A DNA stretch of 64,000 bases from positions 99,992,794-100,056,793 of the forward strand of contig OV277858.1 in NCBI GenBank assembly GCA_922989275.2, written 5' to 3'. The notes below the pieces were generated by a model. The model was not told where the DNA came from. It ran no database searches and saw nothing but the letters and a program-made list of their open reading frames with translations. Shown here piece after piece: positions 34,816 to 46,200 of this stretch. This stretch comes from Gari tellinella. Taxonomy: Eukaryota; Mollusca; Bivalvia; Cardiida; Psammobiidae. How positions within the stretch are numbered: the stretch's first letter is position 1; each line of letters opens with the position of its first letter. Position numbers and translations under genes: made by a program.

Positions 34816-35119
34816 GGTCACCGCCGATTTTGACAACTTTTTTTTTTTGCTTGGTTACCATAATTGGCAAAAATTGTGGCAGGCCCGTAGGAACAGGGGG
34901 GAAACAACGTCTGTCCTTGAAACGGCGTTTTGTGGCGTTTATCTGGAAATTTGGGTTGGTTACTATAATAATAGTATAATTGGCAAAAATGTTCGGATCC
35001 CTCTGATCAGGGTCTACACATGTTCATAGGTCAGACATAAATGACAAGTACAATGGTCGCTAGGGTTGAATGTGTCAAGCCGATTACTGTCTGTTTATCA
35101 AAATATACAATAAAATTCG

Positions 35120-35640
35120 TACAGCTAAGGTTTATATATTAACGGAATGACTGTCGTGCGAATAAGCTTTCTAATCCGTACGACTAGTTTAGGAACGACC
35201 GTCGTGCGAATAAGCTTTCTAATCCGCACGACTGTCGTGCCGATATAAATCCTTAAGAACGTTATCAGCACGGCCGTCGTTTCGATAGCCTCTGAAGGTG
35301 AATGATTTCTCGTCCAATGAAATCCGAGCTTACAACTTCGCCTCCAATTGGTCAAATTATCGAATGGATATTTTTTTGCATGTTACATGTGTTGCAAAAA
35401 GTATTTTGTTTGTTCAATAAAAATATTTATGTTCAATAAAATATATTGACTCAAATTTTTTATTTTTTTCATTGAACACATATTTGTCAGATAGAATGAA
35501 TAATTTTTTTTGATGAAAAATTATTTTCATTTATAGAATAAATATTTTTTTGTTGAACAATTATTTTCATTTATAGAATAAATATTTTTTTATTGAACCA
35601 TTATTTCTTTTTGCAACACTTCACATGCCATAGTCATTAT
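35120..35640. repeat. Inverted partner of the 15.3-16.1 kb repeat block
   Basis: 35150-35290 holds repeated GTCGTGCGAATAAGCTTTCT and CGGCCGTCGTTTCGATAGCC units. 35387-35640 is the AT-rich block ending TTGCAACACTTCACATGCCA. Both occur in reverse order and orientation at 15300-16060. Confidence 0.65.
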
Positions 35641-35726
35641 TATTACATTTATACGTCATAATAAACACATCAGAATACATGGTGGTAACTATCCGCATTC
35701 CACAAAGAGTACACTTGATTTATGCA

Positions 35727-35795
35727 AACATTGCAGACCCAGATCAGATGGCTCCTAAAGGGACCAACTGATCAGGCTCTGCACTGCTTGTCAAC
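35727..35795. repeat. Hairpin-1 variant with a different inner stem
   Basis: GCAAACATTGCAGACCCAGATC pairs with GATCAGGCTCTGCACTGCTTG. Between them lies ATGGCTCCTAAAGGGACCAACT instead of the CAGACGCCG stem. Confidence 0.65.
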
Positions 35796-36291
35796 CCAAT
35801 AATCATAAAAGGACTCTAGGCTTAATTTGATATTGGAATTTTTCGATTTGAATTTTCACGGGGTAGATCTACATAGAGTTAAAAGGAGTAGATCTACACT
35901 AAATGCTGGTCTAAAGTAATGCCTATAAACATTTCAGGAGTGTCCGCATCACCCCAACCTCCATCTAATTGTCTTAGGGGATCATCAATTTTACATTCGT
36001 TAGACAGGACCCACTGTATAATGATTTCTTCTTCCTATGAGGAATAAACAACAGAACTAAACGTACCCACCATATATCACATTGGTCCAAGGCCTTAAGG
36101 CCCCTGAGCCGAGTCCGAGACCGCTCCCAATCATCCGACCGACCAGACCTGAGTTATTTAAAGATCAAACCTGACCAATCCAACACGCGAGAGCGATCCA
36201 AGACTCAGCACAGAACGTCCCAAAAGCTTGTGACCTGTTAAATTTATCTACAATACATAAGTAACGTAAAGTCAATGATGTAAGACATTGT

Positions 36292-36545
36292 TAAGCGACC
36301 ACCCAATAGAAAACCCATGTGTAGTCTTCAATACAGGTAGTCGCTCAAGGCAGAACGAAAGCGACGCAGAAAAATTCCGCAGGAGCTTTCCACATCGCTT
36401 TCCCCCCGACTTGGGCTGTTATAATTAGTGAGCAGTCGCGAAACAGATAGTTGTCCTTATACCTTAGTTACTCAATTCAGGCTGTCAACAACACAGAAAG
36501 CTCTCATAGGAGCTTCCCGTATTGTTTCCACCCCAAATTGGCAGT
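36292..36545. mobile_element. Decayed family-G foldback
   Basis: AGCGACCACCCAATAG, CAGGTAGTCGCTCAAGGCAG and GCAGGAGCTTTCC recall the 12184 and 24320 foldbacks. Pairing is poor. Confidence 0.45.
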
Positions 36546-36890
36546 CTTCTCTATATATACATGTATTTACTGTATATCGGTATAATATAATGTACAGATA
36601 CTAATAATAACACTCCGAATAAAGAAATGTTAAACCACTTGCAGTCTAGCATCTTCCTTTTTTTTAAACAAATTATGACGTTACATTCTAAATGACGTCA
36701 TGTCATCATGAATTTATGACGTAATTGAAACTAACTGTCAATCAATTTTAGTCAAATAAGAAAATGTTTACATTTCAAATCGTATTTGAAAAAATGAATA
36801 TTTTAGAGAAACCTTTTCTAAATACAGTGGTTGTGCGTTCAATCAGGGCGACCAATCACGTGACTTTTGTATTGATAGTATTTACTAACA

Positions 36891-36916
36891 ATGGCTGACA
36901 GCGTTCAAGAAAAAAG
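36891..36916 (+). promoter_or_regulatory. 5' exon with upstream ORF of the 625-residue protein gene
   Basis: ATGGCTGAC in a favourable context (A at -3, G at +4) starts MADSVQEK. An excellent donor, AAAAAG/GTGAGT, follows at 36917. Joining to the acceptor TTTATTTCAG (37469-37478) gives codon AGA and then TAA. That TAA overlaps the main ATG as TAATG, so the upstream frame ends one base into the next start. Even unspliced, the frame stops at TGA (36918-36920). Confidence 0.6.
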
Positions 36917-37481
36917 GTGAGTTTTGCACTTTTCTTCGCCTATAGGTATTCTTGCAATCCGACTTATGGACCATGTTCTGGTCCACACATTTCCGGTCAT
37001 TTTGGTACCAAAGGCTCAACGCCACATGCCATAGTTTCTTTGGAATGCTTGTCACAAGTTTCGAATTGAGGGGAAAGATTCTTAAATTTTCGGGATACGG
37101 TTTACTAACGAAGCTTATTTTGGCATCTAACTCGAAAACGGTTTTATGTCCTGTGACTTCAGATGTAGAAACACATTCTACAAGATTCAGTTTGCCCAAA
37201 AATGTGTGTTTTTCATAAAAAATCAAATAGTTGCGTGATAGAAAGGATGATGTACAAGAAGAGTAGTGTATTTTAACGAAATAAATGAATAGAGTATACT
37301 AATCAAAAAATTTTAAATGGATAGAGTATTTTAATGATGGCAGTATGTACAAAACGAGCCAGTTTGCATGGTATATATATACTTTGCAGTGGAGCAAACG
37401 GTTAAAGCAGTTAAACTTGACTTCTATCTAAAGTGTAACTTAGCTTGGCTTCTATCTACAGTGTGACTTTTATTTCAGATA

Positions 37482-39359
37482 ATGGGTAAAAAAAGAACCA
37501 CTTTAAGAAAGTACCTACGGCGAAGAAGTGCGGCCAACACAGATGTATGCGTTCTTCACACAGGGAAGAGGAAAAGAGTGGACACGCCAACTAAAAGACA
37601 TGCGCCATTAAAATCGCCATTCAAGTCACCATTCAAGTCGCCGCTATATAAATGTGCGCCTGCAACCAAAAGGTTTAAACCAGTCAAGTCACCATACAAA
37701 GACCAAGTTTGTAAATTAAACTCGCCTTCCAGGAAAACACCAGCGCGATCTTTATTTTACACACCTTCCACATCATTAGCAGCACCACCAACGCATACTG
37801 TCAAGTTTGATGATGTTTGGGAAGACTGCGTTGACAGTTCTGAAATAGAATCCACAGATAACATTTACTTGGACGATCAACTTGAAACAGGTGTGTCTGA
37901 CACAGAAGAGGAGCCCATATCATGGCGAAAAATGCACGAGCTTATTCCGAGTGTTATGAAATCCCTTGCAGAACATGATGGCATGGACCATAGTTTGTTG
38001 CGGCTCTTTGAAATGGTATCCAACAAGACGTTTCCCTTGGACAACATTGCTTTCTTGCTGTGGTCGGAAGTGATAAAGTGGTATGACTGCTCCTCTACTA
38101 CTCGCATGAGGTATTCCAAGGAAACAAAACAATTCTGGAAGTTAGGATGGAGAATGTTTGGAAAGAGATTTGTACATTTCATGGCAGGATTTAAAAGTCA
38201 TGGTGACACAGTGCTGAAAATGGCTGATCGTGGACATTACGATCCGCAGTCTTCTGAAATTAACTTTGCGGTCCCAGACCCTTCTGTTCTAAGTGCATTC
38301 GATCCCTACAAAGTAGAAGGAGAAAGAAAACCCGGTGTGCTGACAGATGTCATCTCATCAATGAGCGACAATTTGAGTCAGAAATCAGCTTGTTTGACAT
38401 ATGATGGTAAAAAGTTGAAGCAAGCCTTGACGGCTGAGTATGGAGATGTTGACCTCCTTGGATTTGAGCATGGATTGTCACTTAAAGAAAAGCAACACGA
38501 TTTGGAAAGTTGTTTACAAGAAGTAAATGAAGTTGTCGAAGTTATTGAAAATAGATCAGAATTTACTGTATATGACAATAACGACGTGTCAGAAACGTCA
38601 GACGTGCCTGTGTTCTTGTTGAAAACACTGCAGAAACTATCTGTTGCAGTGTATGACATTGAGAAGTTACGAGAAAGAAAAGAATACTGTAAACAAAAAC
38701 TGATAGAGAGAAGTGGCGGTGAAAGTGAATGGAGAAAGGGAAAGTTTGTTTATGCCATAAGCGCTGTTACAGCATTCCTGTACGACATTGACAACTTCAT
38801 CAGAAAAACAGATGCGTTGACAGATAAGGTGTGCAGATATCTTGCTTTCTTCAACAATTCAAAGTACATGTATATGAATGCTCAGCACGACTTGGGTGAC
38901 ATTTTCGATAAACTTGGAAACATGATGTGTGACACAAGTAATGATAAACAGGTTAAAGTCGCGCGTGTTTCTCTTGGAAACATGATGTGTGACTCAAGTA
39001 ACGATAAACAGGTTAAAGTGGCGCGTGTTTCTCTTGAAAACATGATGTGTGATTCAAGTAACGATAAACAGGATAAAGTGGCGCGTGTTTCTCTTGGAAA
39101 CATGATGTGTGACTCAAGTAACGATAAACAGGTTAAAGTGGCGCGTGTTTCTCTTGGAAACATGATGTGTGACTCAAGTAACGATAAACAGGTTAAAGTG
39201 GCGCGTGTTTCTCTTGGAAACATGATGTGTGACACAAGTAATGATAAACAGGTTAAAGTGGCGCGTGTTTCTCTTGGAAACATGATGTGTGACTCAAGTA
39301 ACGATAAACAGGTTAAAGTGGCGCGTGTTTCTCTTGGAAACATGATGTGTGACTCATAG
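37482..39359 (+). CDS. 625-residue protein of unknown function with C-terminal 20-residue tandem repeats
   Basis: The N-terminal 90 residues are strongly basic, with SP-rich copies (LKSPFKSPFKSPLYK) suggesting a nuclear, phosphorylatable tail. Residues about 140-330 look globular: a Trp/Phe-rich stretch (QFWKLGWRMFGKRFVHFMAG), then SSEINFAVPDPSVLSAFDPY and DVDLLGFEHGLSLKEKQ. Residues 330-475 are probably helical. From about 478 to the end come seven complete and one partial copy of the unit LGNMMCDSSNDKQVKVARVS. I do not recognise a named domain. The globular part resembles uncharacterised proteins that are numerous in bivalves, which is memory rather than a search result. The ATG has A at -3 and G at +4 and lies three bases after an acceptor. 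A candidate AATAAA is at 39545-39550. No signal peptide or membrane segment. Confidence 0.88.
   Translation: MGKKRTTLRKYLRRRSAANTDVCVLHTGKRKRVDTPTKRHAPLKSPFKSPFKSPLYKCAPATKRFKPVKSPYKDQVCKLNSPSRKTPARSLFYTPSTSLAAPPTHTVKFDDVWEDCVDSSEIESTDNIYLDDQLETGVSDTEEEPISWRKMHELIPSVMKSLAEHDGMDHSLLRLFEMVSNKTFPLDNIAFLLWSEVIKWYDCSSTTRMRYSKETKQFWKLGWRMFGKRFVHFMAGFKSHGDTVLKMADRGHYDPQSSEINFAVPDPSVLSAFDPYKVEGERKPGVLTDVISSMSDNLSQKSACLTYDGKKLKQALTAEYGDVDLLGFEHGLSLKEKQHDLESCLQEVNEVVEVIENRSEFTVYDNNDVSETSDVPVFLLKTLQKLSVAVYDIEKLRERKEYCKQKLIERSGGESEWRKGKFVYAISAVTAFLYDIDNFIRKTDALTDKVCRYLAFFNNSKYMYMNAQHDLGDIFDKLGNMMCDTSNDKQVKVARVSLGNMMCDSSNDKQVKVARVSLENMMCDSSNDKQDKVARVSLGNMMCDSSNDKQVKVARVSLGNMMCDSSNDKQVKVARVSLGNMMCDTSNDKQVKVARVSLGNMMCDSSNDKQVKVARVSLGNMMCDS
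38913..39356 (+). repeat. 60-bp coding minisatellite
   Basis: There are seven full units plus a 24-bp partial unit, beginning CTTGGAAACATGATGTGTGA. Units differ at only one to a few bases (ACAAGTAATGAT/TCAAGTAACGAT, GGAAAC/GAAAAC, GTTAAA/GATAAA). Because 60 is divisible by three, the array is also open in a minus frame, which explains a spurious 153-codon antisense frame. Confidence 0.95.
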
Positions 39360-39576
39360 ACAATGCTGAAGCTTAGATTAAGGTGAAAGTAAAACGGTTA
39401 CCTCGTAAAGATTGCCTTCAACATGAAATATATAACATAATTTAGTTGTTTATATATAGAAGGGTTTATTGTATTTTGTCCTATGTTAACCGTTTAGATT
39501 TTAATCAGAGAGGTCAGATCCGCGTTTTCACTGTGTCTTATTGCAATAAATTGTACTAAATAACAACAACACGTGG

Positions 39577-39790
39577 GCCCTCGTACGACAAAAACGATCG
39601 TAAGTCAAAACTATAAAATGCATCTAATTTTTTATTTCTTACTCTAATCCTGTCCTGTTACATCTCTTTTCAAGACGATTCAAATAAGATGTTACAATAC
39701 AGGATAAGATCGATAAATAATTAAAATTGAGAATTTTAGAATCTGACTTACGACAATATTTGCCGTACGACATTTCGTAAGACGGGCCCC
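39577..39790. mobile_element. Family-C MITE without hairpin 1
   Basis: GGGCCCTCGTACGACAAAAA at the left, TTTCGTAAGACGGGCCCC at the right. Inside, TCCTGTCCTGTTACATCTC and GATGTTACAATACAGGA pair as a different central hairpin. It is related to 47066-47308. Confidence 0.8.
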
Positions 39791-39982
39791 TGAATAATAA
39801 AGTATGGACCAGGCTTTATTGGGAACCGGAATAGTTCATATGAAACTTCAAATGACAAAGAGTTACTCGCAGAAACCAGGGGTTAATGATTGTGCTTTTA
39901 TGGAAATAAATGAAAGGAAACGACTAGATTGTTTGAAGTTTGTGGTGCAAATTGTGCAACCATTTATTGATCATCCCGCCAC

Positions 39983-40110
39983 CAGGGCCCAAGGTTATAA
40001 AGAGTTTGGGTTGAGTCTGACTTTGATCTCAACCTAGGCTCAAATCTGACCAATCAAATGCTTAAGAATGACTTTAGACTCAACTCAAACTCTTTATTAC
40101 CTTTGGGCCA
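39983..40110. mobile_element. GGGCCCAAGG palindromic MITE, just past the F5/8C stop codon
   Basis: CAGGGCCCAAGGTTATAAAG is mirrored by CTTTATTACCTTTGGGCC. The arms GGTTGAGTCTGA and TTGACCAATC-like blocks pair over the whole length. Related palindromes lie at 41391-41540 and 41560-41695. It contributes a minus-strand AATAAA (40093-40098) about 35 bases after the F5/8C stop. Confidence 0.8.
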
Positions 40111-40131
40111 GTAACTCAGTCACTGAGTGAT

Positions 40132-40272
40132 TTAGCATCCGAGGACGTCGAAGCGTAGAGTCTTGTGTGCTCCAAAGAACTCTACTGGCATTACTCTAAC
40201 ACATCGAGCTGCAACCCATTTAGGAAGGTTGGCTACCACAACATCATTAGGGGTAGTGTTGCCCGTGAATAT
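40132..40272 (-). CDS. F5/8C gene exon 5
   Basis: The acceptor is AACTCGTTACAG, then IFTGNTTPNDVVVANLPKWV and on to LGC and TAA. It encodes the C-terminal strands of the F5/8C domain with the RCVRVMP motif. It is too short to stand out as an ORF. Confidence 0.9.
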   Translation of the reverse strand: MFTGNTTPNDVVVANLPKWVAARCVRVMPVEFFGAHKTLRFDVLGC

Positions 40273-43200
40273 CTGTAACGAGTTTATACATTAGAGAATA
40301 CCTTACTCTTTCCCGTTTTGGGATTGTCACCGAAAGTAGGTCAGGAAATGTCTTTAAAGTGTATACAGTTGAAAATACGTTTCTCGTTCCAGTTTCGGGA
40401 TTCTAACCAAAAGTAGGTCAGGAAATGTCTTTAAAGACATTTCCTGAACTACTTTTGGTGATAATCCCAAGTCAGGCATTTCCTTTGCAAAAATCATGAT
40501 TTTCATGCATACTTGTTTTACTGTGAACCATTGAAGCGTTTCATTCGAGAACCGAATGTTTTAATTGATAGTATGGATTGAAATATCCAAAGTATGTATG
40601 GGTCTCACTAGGCAAACTATTTATTCATCATTCATGACGTCATTTATGACGGACGAACTATAATAGCATAATTATGTTCCATGCTCACGCCTAGCGAGAA
40701 CAAGGGAAGGGGGTTCAATCAAAGGACTGAGAAAATGCCTTTATCACATAATTTGCGGTCTGGGAGTTGCATAAAGCGATTGTATAAATATCGTAATCCA
40801 CTAGTGGAATATCGTTTTTTGGACTCCGGCCTAACTTGTTCGTCCATAAGCGCTGCATGTAGCGGGGTGCCTAATGACGTCATTTACTGTGACGTTAACG
40901 TAAACAACGTAACGTTTGGCGGAAAATCTATATAGCGTAGGGTCTACAAACTACGGCTTCAAATCAATTTAATAGGTGCTTAGACTTGTAATGTGATAAA
41001 TAGAATATCACATTCGTGTTCATTATTTATCATTTTTAATAAACTCGTTGACTAAAATGAATATGACGATCGCCAAGGCTCGCGTCATGTTATTTTAGTC
41101 AACTCGTTTATTAAAAATGATAAATAATGAACACTCATACAATATCCTCTATTTAACAAACCAATTTTATAAGTGAAATGCTCATAGAAAACTTACTATA
41201 GGAGTAGTTCCGTTGGATATATACTCGAAGTTGGTACAGTCAGTACTGATACGGACCTTGTACGTTTTGACATACTGGTTTACAGTACCAGATTTACCCG
41301 GAATGGTAGCAGGGTCTCGTCCTTTCAGTGCAATGGATGTGATGACTTTTGGACAGAGGAAGTCAACCTGGGCCAAAAAATGTCAACTAGTACTGGCCCA
41401 GCGATTATAAAGCGTTTCTAGTTGAATCTGAGTTCCATCTCAAGCATTTGATTGGTCAGATTTGGGCCTAGACTCAAATCTGACCGATGAAATGCTTGAG
41501 AAAGTGTTTATACTCAAAATCAAACGCTTTATAAGCATGGACACAGGCCTCAATGTTATGAAGCGTTTGAGTTAAGTCTGAAGTCGTTCTCAAGCAATTG
41601 ATTGGTCAGATTTGAGCATAGACTCATATCTCACCAATCAGATGCTTGAGAATGGCTTCAGCCTCAACTCAAACGCTTAAATACCTTAGGTCCAGGTATC
41701 GAAGAATAACATGAATGTCCGACTGCAATGTTTGGCTTTACGAGTTAGAACAATGACCTGCAGCCAATATTCATTGTTCAGTTTACATGATCGCTGTCAT
41801 GACGTCATCACTTTCAAACAATGTGTCGTCTGCTTTTAGTTCCCAAATTTATATTTAACTCTTTTCGGCGCCGGATTCGCATACAGTCGATTTTGCAAAT
41901 AGTTTGGATCCAGATCAGACGCCACGTCACGCGTTGTCTGATCAGGATCCAAACTGTTTGACGCTCACATCAATATTTCCTAAGTCATACTACCATATAT
42001 CTAATTTTGAAATGATCTTGCAGACAACAATATTGAAGCAGACGACACTATGGCGGTGAATGTGTAAAAACTTCAATCTAGTGTAATACAGTGGAGAATC
42101 TGTTATTCTTTCCCAATAAACGCGTTTACGCTTAAACTATTATTTGCAGTGCAAACAGTTTGGAGCCAGATCAGACGCCGGGTAACCCGGCGTCTGATCA
42201 GGCTCCAAACTGTTTGCCACCAAGATAAACAAGAATTATCAGAATTGTCCAAAAGTTGTTCTTTTCTACGATTTAGTGTTTTGCGTTTGCGTACGTTTGC
42301 GTTTAAACGGGAAAGAATAACAGATTCTCCACTGTAAAACCAACAATCACAAACGCAGCATTTGCAGATTGCCTTCAAATACGTCGAAGACAGGGCTGCC
42401 ATTTCTCCAGGTTTTTCCTAAATCTTCGGATTTTTATCTCGTACATGGTAGCTTAAAGCAGGCTGAAAGTAAAGCAGAATGCGCATTAAGGCGCATTCTG
42501 CTTTACTTCCAGTCTGCTTTAAGCAGCCACGTGCCAACAAAAGTAGAAACAGGCTATGGGGTAAAGGTACGATTCGTAAAATCGCACTTGAAAAATGTAA
42601 ATTTGGAAATCTTAGGATTTTTCATGTCAAATTATTGCAGCCCTGCGAAGAATGACAGAGTATAGCTAAGGAAAAAAATCATTTTAAAACGGACGGACAT
42701 ACGGGTGGAGTGATTGCGGTATACCCACCCCACCCACACACAACTTCGTTGTGGGGTATTTAGTTAAATAACACCAAATTATCAAACAACCTTTAGAGTT
42801 CTAAACATGACTTGGCTTACATTTTCAAACAGCTTGAATCCGCGTGACGCGCCGTCTGATCTGGATTCATACTGCTTTTTTCACACGTCATTATGTTTCT
42901 CCAGTCACAAACTCCAATATCAAACTTGAAGCAGATGATAATTTTAGCAGACGATATTGCAGCAGTGGAAAGGTTAACCCTTTCACCGCCAAATTATTTT
43001 TGAGTTTTTTACCCCTACACCGTTATTGTGTCGTCTGCTTCAATATTGTTGCCTGCAATATCATTTCAAAGTTAGAATTAAGAGAGTATGACATAAGAGA
43101 TATCGAAACGGGTGTCAAACAGTTTTGATCCTGATCAGACGCCGCGTAACGCGGCGTCTGATAGGATCAAAACTGTTTGCAAATTCGACTTTAGGCGATT

Positions 43201-46200
43201 CTGGCGGTGAAAAGGTTAAACATAATAGCTTTATTTGGGGACCAGGGGCCCGTTTTACTAAACTACTTACGCAAAAATTTTGCGTAAGTCAAAATCGTTT
43301 TACTCTTATTTTTCGATCATAAACGATTGCAAACAGCAAATAGCCAGATCAGAGGACGCGCTTAAAGCGCGTCCTCTAATCTGGCTATTTGCTGTTTGTA
43401 GCAAGTGATAATAAAAAATATAAATTAAAAAATAAAATTTTGACTTACGCAAACAATTTGCGTAAGTAGTTTAGTAAAACGGGCCCCAGTGCCAAGCATT
43501 GTTGAAATGAGGGAATCGTTGTTCGGAGGGCTATTGTAAGAGGGAACAGTGTACTAACTTGTACGTAATCATTTGCAGTCGTGGTGTTAGTTGCGATCCA
43601 TCCGCCATCTATAAACCCTGTGGCATTCAACCTGGCACTTTTAGCAGACGAGCTTGTTGCAGTTCCGCCATAAAAACCCGAACATTGTGTAGTATACGCC
43701 TGACAGTAGTAGCCAGAGTCCGAAAGCTGACTGTCTGCTACCCCACTCAGAAGATAGTTGGAACATGCTGACATTAGAAATACAAATGTACACAAACGGG
43801 TATAAGGAAGCCTAACGCCCATTCTAAGGGTATTTCAAATCAATTAAATACGCGTTACGCGGCGTCTGATCAGGATCAAAACTGATTGCAAAAGCTTATG
43901 ACGGCATCGAGAGTTAAAGAGTTAATATTAAAGCATGAAATAATGTGCTAAACTTTCATCTGGTACCAACCAAATTAGCATAATGAAACCCCCAGCTTTT
44001 CAAGAAATATTCGCAATGACCAGACTTGTTTTAAATTTTCTGCGCACCGTTTTCGCTCTTGATAAAGATCGACATAGAGGAAAACAGTTCAACTGTTTGC
44101 CTTGGATTAGGAAATGCCAAAATAAATAAATAAAAAAAAACAGTCGAACATGGCAAGTTATATAAAGCATAATGTAAGTATGGTCATTGTTTTACCTGTG
44201 CAGGCTGCAGGGGGGTCTGCGGAACAAACGCCTGAAGTATAAAATAAAGTACAAATCTCCATCTCTACAACATCACCCTATGGGTGACAAAGATTGTGTG
44301 TGTTGCTCGGAGGGAATTGTTTTAGGGAGGGGCAAATGAACGCCCTTAGAGTTTTGAGCATGATTAGACTTTCAATTGCAAAAAGTTTAAACACAAATCA
44401 GACGTCGCGTAACGCGGCGTCTGATCTGGTTTCAAAGTTTTTGTCAATCGTCTTTATGTTTCTTCTGTCTTCATGTCCAAATACGGCATTTTTTAAAAAA
44501 GACGGCAAACGGCAAGTTTAAGTGACGATATTGTAGCAGTAGACAAAATTACCTTGCTTGGGGGAACAGCAGCAATCATTGTTGTAAGTAGGGAATTGTT
44601 GTAAGGAGGGCCGTGGTAAGGAGAGAACACTTTTTTGACCTTGGATTTGTTGAAAAGCGATTCAAACAGATGGTCCTATCAGGGTCAAATGACTGGTTCA
44701 TGTTGTTCAACTTACACGTTTGTCTTCTAGTGATTCCCCTCTTCTAAACAGGGCTGCCATTTCTCCGGATTTTTCCTAAATCTACAGATGTTTTCCCAGT
44801 AAATGGTAGCTAAAAGCAGGCTGAAAGTAAATCAGAATGCGCCCTAAGGCGCATTCTGCTCTACTTTCAGCCTGCTTTAAGAAGCCACATGTCTGTGTCT
44901 ACAAAACTAGAAACAGGCGATGGGGGAAAGGTTCGATTCGTAAAATCGCACTTGAAAAATGAAAATTTGTAAATCTTAGGATTTTTCTTGTCAACTTACG
45001 GCAGCCCTGTCTAGAAAGGCTTACCGCAAATACATATACATGTAGTTTCATACAAGTAGATTAGACCATATGTATAACCAATAACTTTGAACTAAACAAA
45101 CACTGGTTTTATCTGATTTTGTTGATCTGGTCGAGTTATTTTTAGGACAGAATAGTATATTATGGTAAATAGGTAACATGGTAACATCGGATATATATTC
45201 GTACATGTTTTACTTGAGATAAGCATGGTCTCGAGCAGCATGAGACCGCTGCGCTAATTTAGTGATATGACAAGAAGCTTCCAAAGTGATGTCACAAGAG
45301 AGGATTATATTGAGAACTGAGAAATAAGATGTCCTTTTACGTTTTGACTTATGTTCATGTTTGTGGAACGATGTTTCGTAAGACGGGCCCCAGATAACTA
45401 AATGATAATAAGATTGAAGTACAACAGAGAACAATATACGCAAAACGAACATTTACCTATCCACTTTAGGACAAAGAACAAAGTAAGATAATACGAAACC
45501 AAACAAACCAATGGCAAAGTGACAGTTAACACGATAAGTTAAAAATTATACATGTGTTTATTTGAGCTATAAGAATAACGTTCAGAATTTAGCGCATTTT
45601 TAATATAATCATATTCATATATGAAAACATATGAATGTATTTTATTTTGCAGAGCCCTGGGCTATACATAAAAAACCCTTAAAAATATCATTTCAAATTA
45701 TTAAATGATAGGTCCCATCAGTACCAAAATTACCTTAAAATTGAAACTGGTATGATTGTTAACCAGTATTGGTATACCAAACCGGCAAAGTAGTGACTTA
45801 TATATGGTGGGATATATCATATTTTGAAATGTGTTGTATGCTTGTCAAACATGTCAATAAAATACATTGTCTGCATGTTGAATATGTCAATTTGTTAATT
45901 AATTAGCAGATCATAACTGCACGGAAGGTACTTTATGGCAAATTGAGATCAAATTTCTTTTAGATATTTGTTTATCTAAAAATCAATTTTTAAAACACTC
46001 AAAAGACTATCCGGGGGAAAAGGGTCGGTCGGGTTACCGGAAACAGAGGTATTTTTGTTTGGCCTGTAAAATGCAAAATACTAAATGCTGATTGCGAAAT
46101 GCGTTATGTGAAATGAGTCATTTATAAAAACCCGTCCCCGTCCATATTGACGAGAACGCCGAGGAAAAGTGCCGTCACGAAAACATACAACTTGAAGGTT

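Noticed and set aside
34579..35029. Proline- or glycine-rich frames
   Set aside because: Artefacts of the poly-G tracts.
38882..39343. 153-codon antisense frame of MFPRETRATLTCLSLLESHI repeats
   Set aside because: It mirrors the 60-bp coding minisatellite. The repeat length is a multiple of three, so an open antisense frame arises by chance.
43559..43822. Start of a secreted protein at the ATG at 43822
   Set aside because: The hydrophobic N-terminus is tempting, but the acceptor at 43768-43770 and exact phase match to exons at 44196 and 50586 give a better signal peptide with a TATA box.
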